Below, one piece after another: positions 1 to 11,430 of a stretch of 51,238 nucleotides of DNA (positions are counted from its first letter, which is position 1; every line of letters starts with the position of its first letter). The notes under the pieces are model-generated. The model worked only from the letters and a program-made list of their open reading frames with translations, made no database searches and was not told the origin of the DNA. A program made the translations under genes and the position numbers. The stretch is from an uncultured Rhodospirillales bacterium (GTDB lineage: Bacteria > Pseudomonadota > Alphaproteobacteria > Acetobacterales > Acetobacteraceae): the NCBI GenBank assembly GCA_903924855.1, contig CAIYCW010000038.1, positions 1 to 51,238 on the forward strand, read 5' to 3'.

Positions 1-215
1 GCGACCTGGGCGGCCTGGGCGGCTGCCAACTGCACCGGCTCAAGGGTGAAGCCTTCGGCACTGTCCAGCCCGTGCGTGCGGATCACATCCGCCTCCCAGG
101 ATACGGTGCCGAAGCGCAGCGTGCCCAAACGGATGGTGGGGCCCGTGGCGGCGCGCACCGGCCGGGCGAGCGGCGCAAGCGCGGTTGCCAGCAACATGCG
201 TCGCGCGATCGGCAT
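1..215 (-). CDS. NMT1/SsuA-like ABC transporter substrate-binding protein, N-terminal part
   Basis: The reading frame stays open from an ATG at 213-215 to the left edge, giving about 71 residues; the rest of the gene lies outside the window. The protein begins MPIARRMLLATALAPLA with a cleavable export signal ending near VRAA, followed by TIRLGTLRFGTVSWEADVI. That is the first strand and loop of the NMT1/SsuA/ThiY class of periplasmic binding proteins. From family knowledge it would capture a small solute outside the membrane for an ABC permease encoded further left. It is divergent from the sorbosone dehydrogenase, with 168 nt between the two starts. The ligand cannot be judged from this fragment; I recall such proteins beside PQQ-dehydrogenase genes elsewhere, which is not checked here. 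Confidence 0.72.
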   Translation of the reverse strand, partial: MPIARRMLLATALAPLARPVRAATGPTIRLGTLRFGTVSWEADVIRTHGLDSAEGFTLEPVQLAAAQAAQV

Positions 216-370
216 CGGGAAACTCCGTTGGGTGCCAGCCTATGCACAATCTGGCGGCTTCGCTGTCAATGCCTTGGCGGATCGGCATTTGCTGCCTTGC
301 AGCAATCCGATACGTGGTCGATATCTGAGGCGACGCAGTTTGCAACCGCTGGGCGCCCGCGCGCCCGAAC

Positions 371-375
371 AAGGA
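371..375 (+). promoter_or_regulatory. Ribosome binding site that supports a TTG start
   Basis: AAGGA lies 8 nt before the TTG at 384. No in-frame ATG or GTG near the conserved N-terminus has a comparable site, so this motif decides the start of the sorbosone dehydrogenase. Confidence 0.6.
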
Positions 376-383
376 TCGGCGCT

Positions 384-1691
384 TTGAAAACTTCCAGCAT
401 TCTGGCCCAGATCGCAACCTTCGTGGGCGGTGCCGCCCGCATCGGCCGCCAGTTCCGCGATGGCGACCCGATCCCGGCCTGGGGCACGCAGCCGAAGATC
501 CCGCAGGCCAAGCCGCAGGGCATTCTGGCCACGTTGAAGATGCCGACCGCCAAAGGCTGGGTGCCGGGCCACAAACCCACCACAGCGCCCGGGCTTGCGG
601 TGAACGCGTTCGCAACCGGCCTGGCGCATCCACGCTGGATCGAGGTGCTGCCCAACGGCGATGTGCTGGTGGCGGAGGCGACCAACGCGCCGCGCAAGGT
701 GATGCGCAACCTCTATGACCGCGCCCGCGTCGCCACCATGGCCCGGGCCGGTGCCGTGGGCGAAAGTGCGAACCGCATCACCCTGCTGCGCGACGCCGAT
801 GGGGACGGTGTGGCCGAAATCCGCGAGACCTTTCTGGAAAACCTCAACCAGCCTTTCGGCATGGCGCTGATCGGCACGGATTTCTACGTGGGCAACACCG
901 ATGGGCTGATGGTGTTCAAGTATGAGCCGGGTGCGACCAAAATCACCGGCCCCGGCCGGAAACTCGCCAGCTTCAAGCCCGGCGGGCATTGGACACGCAG
1001 CCTGCTGGTCAGCCCCGACCAGACCAGGATCTTCGTGGGTGTCGGCTCGATGACCAACATCGCCGATGACGGGATGGAGATCGAGGAAGGCCGCGCCTGC
1101 ATCCAGGTCTATGACATCGCCTCCGGCAGCTGCCGCATCTTTGCCGCGGGCCTGCGCAACCCGGTGGGCATGGCGTGGGAGCCCACCACCGGCGCGTTGT
1201 GGACGGTGGTGAACGAGCGGGACGGGCTGGGCGATGAAACGCCGCCCGATTACCTCACCTCGGTGGTCGATGGCGGCTTCTATGGCTGGCCCTACAGCTA
1301 CTGGAACCAGATTGTGGACGACCGCGTGCCGCAGAACCCCGAGCTGGTGGCGGCCTCGATCACGCCGGATTACGCGCTGGGCGGCCACACCGCCTCGCTG
1401 GGCCTGTGCTGGGTGCCGGACGGGCTGCTGCCCGGGTTTCCGGCCGGCATGGCGATCGGCCAGCACGGCTCGTGGAACCGCAGCAAGCTCAGCGGCTATG
1501 CGCTGGTGTTCGTGCCCTTCGAGGGCGGCAAGCCCAGCGGTGCGCCGCGCAACATCCTGTCCGACTTTCTGGCGCCGGATGAGAGCGTGTCCTATGGCCG
1601 TCCGGTCGGCGTGACCATCGGGCCGGACCGTTCGCTGCTGATGGCGGATGACGTGGGCGATGTGATCTGGCGGGTGACGGCGGCGGCGTAA
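384..1691 (+). CDS. PQQ-dependent L-sorbosone dehydrogenase family protein
   Basis: A 435-residue soluble quinoprotein of the glucose/sorbosone dehydrogenase beta-propeller family, expected to oxidise an aldehyde or aldose with PQQ. Family hallmarks in order are GLAVNAFATGLAHPRW, LPNGDVLVAEA, NRITLLRDADGDGVAE, LNQPFGMALIG, GLRNPVGMAWEP, WTVVNERDGLGDETPPDYLT, GGFYGWPYSYW, IGQHGSWNRSKLSGY and SYGRPVGVTIGPDRSLL. The frame is open back to 72, but the extra residues are low-complexity and unlike the family. The TTG at 384 with AAGGA upstream gives a normal-length protein. The N-terminus (SSILAQIATFVGGAARIGRQ) is short and hydrophobic but not a clear cleavable signal, although PQQ enzymes normally act in the periplasm. 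The true substrate is unknown. Confidence 0.87.
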   Translation: MKTSSILAQIATFVGGAARIGRQFRDGDPIPAWGTQPKIPQAKPQGILATLKMPTAKGWVPGHKPTTAPGLAVNAFATGLAHPRWIEVLPNGDVLVAEATNAPRKVMRNLYDRARVATMARAGAVGESANRITLLRDADGDGVAEIRETFLENLNQPFGMALIGTDFYVGNTDGLMVFKYEPGATKITGPGRKLASFKPGGHWTRSLLVSPDQTRIFVGVGSMTNIADDGMEIEEGRACIQVYDIASGSCRIFAAGLRNPVGMAWEPTTGALWTVVNERDGLGDETPPDYLTSVVDGGFYGWPYSYWNQIVDDRVPQNPELVAASITPDYALGGHTASLGLCWVPDGLLPGFPAGMAIGQHGSWNRSKLSGYALVFVPFEGGKPSGAPRNILSDFLAPDESVSYGRPVGVTIGPDRSLLMADDVGDVIWRVTAAA

Positions 1692-1761
1692 TCCGCCCCT
1701 GACGTCGAGACGCGTGGAGTTACGCAAACCGTCGAGCCGCAGTCACGATTCGCGGATCAAT

Positions 1762-1789
1762 GGATTGCTTCGCTTCGCTCGCAATGACG
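1762..1789. repeat. Dispersed REP-like element (GCGAGCGAAGCGAAGC core)
   Basis: The minus strand reads CGTCATTGCGAGCGAAGC followed by GAAGCAATCC. I recognise this as a short dispersed element common in intergenic regions of many alphaproteobacteria (recall, not searched). ATTGC and GCAAT form the outer arms of a small hairpin. It lies between the convergent sorbosone dehydrogenase and molybdenum hydroxylase genes. One copy is seen in this window. Confidence 0.6.
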
Positions 1790-1811
1790 GATTGGGATTT
1801 CGAACATAGAA

Positions 1812-1841
1812 AAGGCCGCTCTGCTTGCGCAGGGCGGCCTT
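1812..1841 (-). terminator. Rho-independent terminator of the molybdenum hydroxylase operon
   Basis: Arms AAGGCCGC (1812-1819) and GCGGCCTT (1834-1841) extend inward to a 13-bp stem with one G-T pair and a 4-nt loop. Read on the minus strand, the stem is followed by TTTTCT, and it begins about 20 nt after the stop codon at 1862. Confidence 0.8.
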
Positions 1842-1861
1842 CCTACATTGCCGGCTCCCGA

Positions 1862-2653
1862 TCAGGCGGCGGCGACGGCGCGCTTGGACATGACGCCGAT
1901 CAGATGGGCGCGGTATTCGGCGCTGGCGTGGATGTCGCTGTTCAGGTCATCGGCGGGCGTTGCGATGCCCGCGATCGCATCCGGCGAGAAATTGGCCGAC
2001 AGCGCCGCCTCGAACGCGGCATGACGGAACACACCGCCCTGCGCCGCACCGGTGATCGCCACCCGCACGCCGGCTGCGAACTTCGCCACGAACACGCCCA
2101 CCATGGCATAGCGCGAGGCCGGGTTGCGGAACTTCTGATAGGCGGCCTTCTCCGGCACCGGGAAGGTCACCGAGGTGATGATCTCGCCCTGCTCCAGCGC
2201 CGTGGTGAACATGCCCTGGAAATAGTCATCGGCGGCGATGGTGCGGCGATCGGTGGTGATGGTGGCGCCCAGCGCCAGCACGGCCGACGGGTAGCAGGCC
2301 GACGGGTCGTTGTTGGCAAGCGAGCCGCCGATTGTGCCGCGCGCGCGGACCTGGCGATCACCGATCATCGAGGCGAGATGGGCGAGCGCCGGAATGGCCT
2401 TCTGCACCTCGGCCGAGTTGGCCACGGTCGCATGCGTGGTCATGGCACCGATGGTCACCGTGCTCGGGGTGACGGTGATGCCGGTGAGGCCGAGCTTGGA
2501 CAGATCGACCACCACAGTGGGCTTGTTGAGGCGCTGCTTCAGCACCGGGATGAAGGTCTGGCCGCCGGCCAGGGCCTTGGCTTCCATATCCGCTGCAAGT
2601 GTTGCCGTGGCAGCAGCGATCGCGGTGGGCTTCTCATACGTGAAATCATACAT
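1862..2653 (-). CDS. Molybdenum hydroxylase FAD-binding (medium) subunit, CoxM-like
   Basis: A 263-residue FAD subunit of a xanthine dehydrogenase/CO dehydrogenase-type enzyme, which passes electrons from the [2Fe-2S] subunit to the final acceptor. The FAD_binding_5 signatures are AGGQTFIP (29-36) and GTIGGSLANNDPSACYPS (106-123), followed by a C-terminal domain ending SKRAVAAA. Length fits the family (about 260-290). The ATG at 2651-2653 has AGGAG about 10 nt upstream. It is the last gene of a small-large-medium operon, 25 nt after the large subunit, and is followed by a terminator. The substrate cannot be told from this subunit. Confidence 0.92.
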   Translation of the reverse strand: MYDFTYEKPTAIAAATATLAADMEAKALAGGQTFIPVLKQRLNKPTVVVDLSKLGLTGITVTPSTVTIGAMTTHATVANSAEVQKAIPALAHLASMIGDRQVRARGTIGGSLANNDPSACYPSAVLALGATITTDRRTIAADDYFQGMFTTALEQGEIITSVTFPVPEKAAYQKFRNPASRYAMVGVFVAKFAAGVRVAITGAAQGGVFRHAAFEAALSANFSPDAIAGIATPADDLNSDIHASAEYRAHLIGVMSKRAVAAA

Positions 2654-2678
2654 CGCTTTTATCTCCTGCTGCGGACGC

Positions 2679-5066
<2,388 letters not shown>

Positions 5067-5112
5067 GTCAGTTTCCCCGACCGCGGTGAGCCCGCGTTTT
5101 CTTTTGGTCTCT

Positions 5113-5138
5113 CCGGCGCGGGGACATACCCGCGCCGG
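5113..5138 (-). other. Perfect 10-bp GC-rich hairpin between small- and large-subunit genes
   Basis: Arms CCGGCGCGGG (5113-5122) and CCCGCGCCGG (5129-5138) enclose the loop GACATA (plus strand). It lies inside the operon with no U-tract on the minus strand, so it looks like an mRNA processing, stabilising or partial-attenuation element rather than an operon terminator. Confidence 0.7.
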
Positions 5139-5164
5139 TTATCGCTTTCTGAATGTGGGGCTGA

Positions 5165-5659
<495 letters not shown>

Positions 5660-5846
5660 GTCTATCTCCCTGCAGAACGACAATTCTGGCGGCGCGGAGT
5701 GTGTGCCGAGGCATGAGGCTTGGTCAAGCCGCTGCGCCGTTTTCCTCCCGCCATGCCTTGCGAGATGGCGATTGCCTCTTCCGGCGCAAGGTGAATTGGA
5801 CCATATCGGTAGCGTGCCGAACACCGAAGAAGGGTTGTGGAACGTC

Positions 5847-6599
5847 ATGCAAAACAGCACCGGGCGCGTCCGGCCGAAGGCCGAGATGTTTTACGTGCAA
5901 ATGGCGGTGGTGTGCCTGGCGGTGGCGCTGCTGGGATTTGCGCCGACCTTCTGGCTGCCGCTGGCGCGGGGGCAGTTCCACGCCAATCCGGTCGTGTATC
6001 TGCACGGGTCGGTGTTTTTCAGCTGGGGCGTGTTCTACATCTGGCAGGCCTGGCTGGCCGAGACCAACCGCTTGCAACGCCATCGCGCGGTGGGGCTGGC
6101 GGGCGTTTCGCTGGCGACGCTGATGGTGGTGCTGGGTGTGCTGGTGTCGCTGAACTCCACCCATCTGGCGGCGGGCGCGGGGCAGCTCGATGCGGCGCTG
6201 GCGTTCTCGTTCATCCCGCTGAGCTCGATTGCCTTCTTCGCGGTGTTCTTTGTGGCGGCGATTGTGAATGCGCGGCGGCGGGAACGGCACAAGAGGCTGA
6301 TCCTGGTGGCCGCGGTGTCGCTGCTGGGGGCCGCGGTGGCGCGCTGGGGCATTGTGTTCTTTGCCCCACCCGGCCCGCCGGGCCCGCCGCCGCCCTTTGT
6401 GGACGTGCCGCCTTCGGTGGTCGCCGATCTGCTGCTGGTGGTCGCCATGATCCGCGACAAGCGCGTCACCGGCCGTGTGCATCCGGCCTACACGATCGGG
6501 CTGGTGTCCAACCTCGCGCTGAAGGCGATCGAGGCGCCGTTTGCCGCAACCGCGCTGTGGCATGGCTGGGCGGCCGCCATTTATTCTCTTGCCGCGTAA
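5847..6599 (+). CDS. Conserved seven-helix membrane protein with histidines, function unknown
   Basis: A 250-residue protein with about seven hydrophobic segments: roughly residues 15-38, 50-73, 83-104, 118-140, 150-172, 190-205 and 217-245. Charged histidines lie at helix edges: [37 protein letters not shown] and [11 protein letters not shown] recall this pattern from an uncharacterised membrane family that resembles heme-binding b-type cytochromes; heme binding is only a suggestion. The ATG at 5847 lies 12 nt after GAAGAAGGG. It is divergent from the molybdenum hydroxylase operon, so it could relay electrons for it, but nothing in the sequence proves that. Confidence 0.65.
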   Translation: MQNSTGRVRPKAEMFYVQMAVVCLAVALLGFAPTFWLPLARGQFHANPVVYLHGSVFFSWGVFYIWQAWLAETNRLQRHRAVGLAGVSLATLMVVLGVLVSLNSTHLAAGAGQLDAALAFSFIPLSSIAFFAVFFVAAIVNARRRERHKRLILVAAVSLLGAAVARWGIVFFAPPGPPGPPPPFVDVPPSVVADLLLVVAMIRDKRVTGRVHPAYTIGLVSNLALKAIEAPFAATALWHGWAAAIYSLAA

Positions 6600-6621
6600 T
6601 GTTCGGCAGATGAGGCAGGGC

Positions 6622-7149
6622 ATGATTGTCAGGGCGTGCGTGCTTGGCGTTTTGGCAGTCTCCTCGGCGCTTGCCCCTGCCCCTTCGCAGGCGCTGCACT
6701 ACGAAGTCAAAAAACTGACGTTCTGTGGTGGAAAATACAGCATTTCAGGCTGGTTTGATGTGGACGATGGGGTTGGTTTCACCCGGGCAAATCTGCTGTT
6801 CGACGGCGCCGGCCAGTTTTCCAACCCCGCGCACTACGATTTCCCCGGCCCCTCCTTGAACGCAGCCAATGGCCAGTTGACCGTCTTTGGGACCTATTCG
6901 AACAGCCCCGATCTGACCAAGCGTCCCTTTATCCGCCTCCGATTTCTGGAAGCATTCACGGCCGATACAAAATCCAACAGCATCTGGTATGCGACCGTCG
7001 GATACTGCAACAACAGTCGCTGTTCGGATGTGTGGACGGACGCTTCACAGCCCCAATTCCTGCCTCAGCTCCAGGGAAATCTGATCAGGGCCGCTGCGCA
7101 GACCCCGGATTTCACACCGCCCCCAAATTGTGATGATCCTGGCTCATAG
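6622..7149 (+). CDS. Small secreted protein of unknown function
   Basis: A 175-residue protein with a classical signal peptide (MIVRACVLGVLAVSSALAPAPSQA, likely cleaved before LHYEV), followed by a mature domain of about 150 residues rich in aromatic and beta-forming residues. Four mature cysteines (LTFCGGKY, VGYCNNSRC, PPNCDD) could form two disulfides. No family is recognised. The ATG at 6622 has GAGG 6 nt upstream; another ATG at 6610 lacks a good site. It follows the membrane protein by 22 nt and may be co-transcribed with it. There is no PEP-CTERM tail or lipobox. Confidence 0.6.
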   Translation: MIVRACVLGVLAVSSALAPAPSQALHYEVKKLTFCGGKYSISGWFDVDDGVGFTRANLLFDGAGQFSNPAHYDFPGPSLNAANGQLTVFGTYSNSPDLTKRPFIRLRFLEAFTADTKSNSIWYATVGYCNNSRCSDVWTDASQPQFLPQLQGNLIRAAAQTPDFTPPPNCDDPGS

Positions 7150-7239
7150 GGCGCAATCTCAGCGGATCGGCGTGTTTGCCACCCAGCGTGAAGCACACCC
7201 CTTGCGAACGAGCGTCAAACAGCCCGAGCGCGACCCACC

Positions 7240-7572
7240 TCAATCCACAATGAACAGCCTCGCACCTTTCGGCGCATGGGAACGGTGCGCGGCATCGCCG
7301 AAATCCGACACCTGATAGCTTTGCCCCGGACGCAGCACAAAACGCCTGCCGTCCCGCAGCTCGGATTCCAGTTCGCCCTCCAGCACCAGCAGGATATGGC
7401 CGCGATCACACCAGTGATCGGCGAGATAGCCGGGTGAATACTCCACCATGCGGATGCGGATATCGCCGACCGTCAGCGTCCGCCATGTGGCAAAGCCGGT
7501 CTCACCCGGGTGGACAATCGTCTCCACCCTGTCCCAATCCGTCACGGTGAAGGCAAGCTCAGGGATTTTCAT
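7240..7572 (-). CDS. DHCW-motif cupin-fold protein
   Basis: A 110-residue single-domain cupin. The family-defining stretch is YLADHWCDRGHILLVLEGEL (residues 50-69), with a second cupin block at VLRPGQSYQVSDFGDAAHRS and the conserved end GARLFIVD. It matches the small DHCW cupin family, whose biochemical role is not established; a metal-dependent binding or isomerase-like role is possible. It is 20 nt from the last ATPase gene of the peptide transporter and on the same strand, so it may be the tail of that operon. Confidence 0.8.
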   Translation of the reverse strand: MKIPELAFTVTDWDRVETIVHPGETGFATWRTLTVGDIRIRMVEYSPGYLADHWCDRGHILLVLEGELESELRDGRRFVLRPGQSYQVSDFGDAAHRSHAPKGARLFIVD

Positions 7573-7592
7573 CTACCCCGCCTGTCGCCCGA

Positions 7593-8566
7593 TCACGCCG
7601 CATCCAGATGACAGGCCGAGACCTGCCCCGCAGGTCCCACCGGGCGCAGCACCGGCTCCTCGGTGCGGCAGCGATCCATCACAAACGGGCAGCGCGTGTG
7701 GAAGCGGCAGCCGCTGGGCGGGTTGATCGGGCTTGGCACGTCCCCCTTCAGCATCACGCGTTCGCGCTTGATGCTGGGATCAGGCACCGGCACGGCAGAG
7801 AGCAAGGCGCGGGTGTAGGGGTGATGCGGGGCGGAGAACAGCGTCTCGCGGTCGGCCAATTCCACGATCTTGCCGAGATACATCACCGCCACACGATGCG
7901 TGAGGTGTTCGACGATGGCGAGGTCGTGGCTGATGAACAACAGCGCCAGGCCCAGCTCGTCCTGCAGGTCGGACAGCAGATTGACGATCTGCGCCTTCAC
8001 CGACACGTCCAGCGCCGAGACCGCCTCGTCGCAGATGATCAGATCGGCGCCCGGGGCGAGCGCACGGGCGATGCCGATGCGCTGGCGCTGGCCGCCGGAG
8101 AATTCGTGCGGGAAGCGCATCATCGCATCGCGTGGCAGGCGCACCTTGTCCATCAGGGCGGCCACCCGGTCATCCAGCTCGGAGCCGGAGGCGAGACCAA
8201 AATTGATGATCGGCTCGGCGATGATGTCGCGCACCTTCTGGCGCGGGTTGAGGCTGCTGAACGGGTCCTGGAACACCACCTGCACACGCCGGCGCATCTG
8301 GCGCAGCTGGCCGGATTTCAGATTGTCGATGCGGGTGCCATCGAGCCAGATCTCGCCATCGGTGGGCTCCACCAGGCGCAGAATGGTCTTGCCGAGGGTG
8401 GATTTCCCACAGCCCGACTCGCCCACCACCGAGAGCGTCTCGCCCTTCGACAGCGTGAAGCTGACACCATCCAGCGCATAGACGAAGCCGCGTGCACCAC
8501 CGAAGAAGCCGGAATTCAGCTTGTAGTGTTTCTTGAGGACATTGACCTCAAGCAAGGCGGGCGCGC

Positions 8567-8570
<4 letters not shown>
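7593..8570 (-). CDS. DppF/OppF-type peptide ABC transporter ATP-binding protein
   Basis: A 325-residue cytoplasmic ATPase of the oligopeptide/dipeptide (family 5) importers. Walker A is GESGCGKS (50-57), the Q-loop [10 protein letters not shown] (101-110), the signature FSGGQRQR (157-164) and Walker B LIICDE (177-182). The C-terminal oligo_HPY extension contains [14 protein letters not shown], which in relatives binds an iron-sulfur cluster. The start ATG at 8568-8570 overlaps the stop of the upstream ATPase gene in ATGA, indicating translational coupling and a DppD-DppF heterodimer. A longer frame to 8603 exists but would start with a low-complexity tail. Confidence 0.9.
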
Positions 8571-9559
<989 letters not shown>

Positions 9560-9562
9560 CGA

Positions 9563-10468
9563 TCAGATCCGTTTGGCCAGGCGCGGGTCGAGCGCATCGC
9601 GCAGGCCGTCGCCCAGCAGGTTCACCGCAAGCACGGTCAGTGACAGGAAGACGGCGGGGAAGAACACGATGAAAGGCTTGACCTGCCAAAGCGCCCGCCC
9701 CTCCGCCATGATGTTGCCCCAGGACGGGATGGTGGGCGGCGTGCCCGCGCCGATAAACGACAGCGTGGCCTCGGCCAGCATGGCGGAGGCGCAGATGAAG
9801 GTGGCCTGCACGATCATCGGTGCCAGCGTGTTGGGCAGGATATGCCGCCAGATGATCAGCGGCACGCGGGTGCCGGAGGCGATCGCAGCCTCCACATAGG
9901 CCTGCTCCCGCAAAGACAGCACAACGCCGCGCACCAGGCGTGCCACGCGCGGGATTTCGGCGATCGAGATCGCGATCACCACGTTCTGCACCGAGGCGCC
10001 CAGCAGCGCCATGAAGGCGATGGCGAGCAGGATGGAGGGGATCGACATCAGCCCGTCCATCACGCGCATCACCACCGTGTCGAGCCAGCGGATGAAGCCG
10101 GCGCACAGGCCGATGAACAGCCCCACCACCGAGGACAGGGCCGCCACCGCGAACCCCACCATCAGCGACACGCGAGTGCCGAAGATGACGCGGGAATAGA
10201 TGTCGCGGCCCAGCATGTCGGTGCCGAACCAGTACAACTCGGACGGCGGGCGGGTGCGCTTGGCGGGCGCCAGGGCGGTCGGATCGACGGTCCAGAGGAA
10301 GGGCGCGAAGATCGCCATGCCGAGGACGAGTGCCAGCAGCACCCCGCCGATGACGATGGTGGGATAGCGATGGATGAACATCGCAACCTTGCCGCGCGCC
10401 TTGCGCGGCGGCAGCACATCGGCAAGGGCCGGTGCTTCCGGATACTGGGCAAACAGCCAGGAGCTCAT
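9563..10468 (-). CDS. DppC/OppC-type peptide ABC transporter permease
   Basis: A 301-residue inner-membrane permease with an N-terminal OppC_N segment (PTIVIGGVLLALVLGMAIFAPFL) and five further helices. YWFGTDMLGRDIYSRVIFG is the family block after the first periplasmic loop. The coupling-helix EAA motif is EAAIASGTRVPLIIWRHILP. I chose the ATG at 10466-10468 (MSSWLFAQYPEA) because GAGGAGG lies 5 nt upstream; the frame extends to 10501 but would overlap the upstream permease. Confidence 0.9.
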   Translation of the reverse strand: MSSWLFAQYPEAPALADVLPPRKARGKVAMFIHRYPTIVIGGVLLALVLGMAIFAPFLWTVDPTALAPAKRTRPPSELYWFGTDMLGRDIYSRVIFGTRVSLMVGFAVAALSSVVGLFIGLCAGFIRWLDTVVMRVMDGLMSIPSILLAIAFMALLGASVQNVVIAISIAEIPRVARLVRGVVLSLREQAYVEAAIASGTRVPLIIWRHILPNTLAPMIVQATFICASAMLAEATLSFIGAGTPPTIPSWGNIMAEGRALWQVKPFIVFFPAVFLSLTVLAVNLLGDGLRDALDPRLAKRI

Positions 10469-10478
10469 GATGGCCTCC

Positions 10479-11420
10479 TCAATACCGGATACGGGGGTCA
10501 AACAGCGTGTAGAGCAGGTCGACAGCCAGGTTCACCAGCACGTAGACGAAGCTGAACATCAGCACGACGCCCTGGATCACCGGGTAGTCACGCCGCAGAA
10601 TGGCATCGACGGTGAGCCGGCCGAGGCCCGGTATGGCGAAGACGCTTTCCGTCACCACCGCACCGCCGATCAGCGAGGCAAAGCCGATGCCCACGATGGT
10701 GACGATGGGCACCGCCGCGTTCTTCAGCGCGTGCACGAACAGGATGGCGCGCTGGCCGGCCCCCTTGGCGCGCGCGGTGCGCACGTAATCCTGGCTCAGC
10801 ACCTCCAGCATGGTGGCCCGCGTGATGCGGGCGATCAGCGCCATGTAGATCAGCCCCAAGGCGATGGATGGCAGGATGAGGTTGAGGAACCACGGCACCA
10901 CGCCCTGCTCGATCGGCGTGTAGCCCTGCACCGGCACCCAATCGAGCGAGAGCGCGAAGACATAGGCCAGCACGTAGCCCACCACGAAGACCGGCACAGA
11001 GAAGCCGAGCGTGGAGAACACCATGGCCACGCGGTCGATCATGGTGCCCTGCTTCCACGCCGCCACCACGCCGAGCGGAATGGCGATGGTCAGCGAGATG
11101 GCCAGCGTGATCGCCATCAGCGACAGCGTGGGCTGGATGCGCTGCGCGATCATGTGGGTGACCGGCAGGTTGGTGAAGATGGACGTGCCGAGATCGCCGT
11201 TCAGCACGTCCCACACCCAGGAGCCGAAGCGCACCAGGAACGGCCTGTCGAGACCGAGCGAGATGCGGATCCGTTCGATATCGGCAGGCGATGCCTGATC
11301 GCCCGCGATGATCGCCGCCGGGTCGCCCGGTGCGATGTAGAGCAGGCTGAAGACGAACAGGGCGACGACCGCCATCACGGGGATGGTGGCCGCCACGCGC
11401 CGGAGAATATAGGCGAACAT
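10479..11420 (-). CDS. DppB/OppB-type peptide ABC transporter permease
   Basis: A 313-residue permease with six predicted helices. It begins MFAYILRRVAATIPVMAVVA, the typical DppB start with a helix directly at the N-terminus. The block LGLDRPFLVRFGSWV and the EAA-type motif YVRTARAKGAGQRAILFVHA match the family. It follows the first binding-protein gene by 10 nt and precedes the DppC-like gene by 10 nt, and forms the channel with it. Confidence 0.9.
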   Translation of the reverse strand: MFAYILRRVAATIPVMAVVALFVFSLLYIAPGDPAAIIAGDQASPADIERIRISLGLDRPFLVRFGSWVWDVLNGDLGTSIFTNLPVTHMIAQRIQPTLSLMAITLAISLTIAIPLGVVAAWKQGTMIDRVAMVFSTLGFSVPVFVVGYVLAYVFALSLDWVPVQGYTPIEQGVVPWFLNLILPSIALGLIYMALIARITRATMLEVLSQDYVRTARAKGAGQRAILFVHALKNAAVPIVTIVGIGFASLIGGAVVTESVFAIPGLGRLTVDAILRRDYPVIQGVVLMFSFVYVLVNLAVDLLYTLFDPRIRY

Positions 11421-11430
11421 ACCTGCCTTC

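Noticed and set aside
72..383. N-terminal extension of the sorbosone dehydrogenase
   Set aside because: The extra residues are unlike the family and overlap the divergent binding-protein gene; the TTG at 384 has a good ribosome site and gives the usual length.
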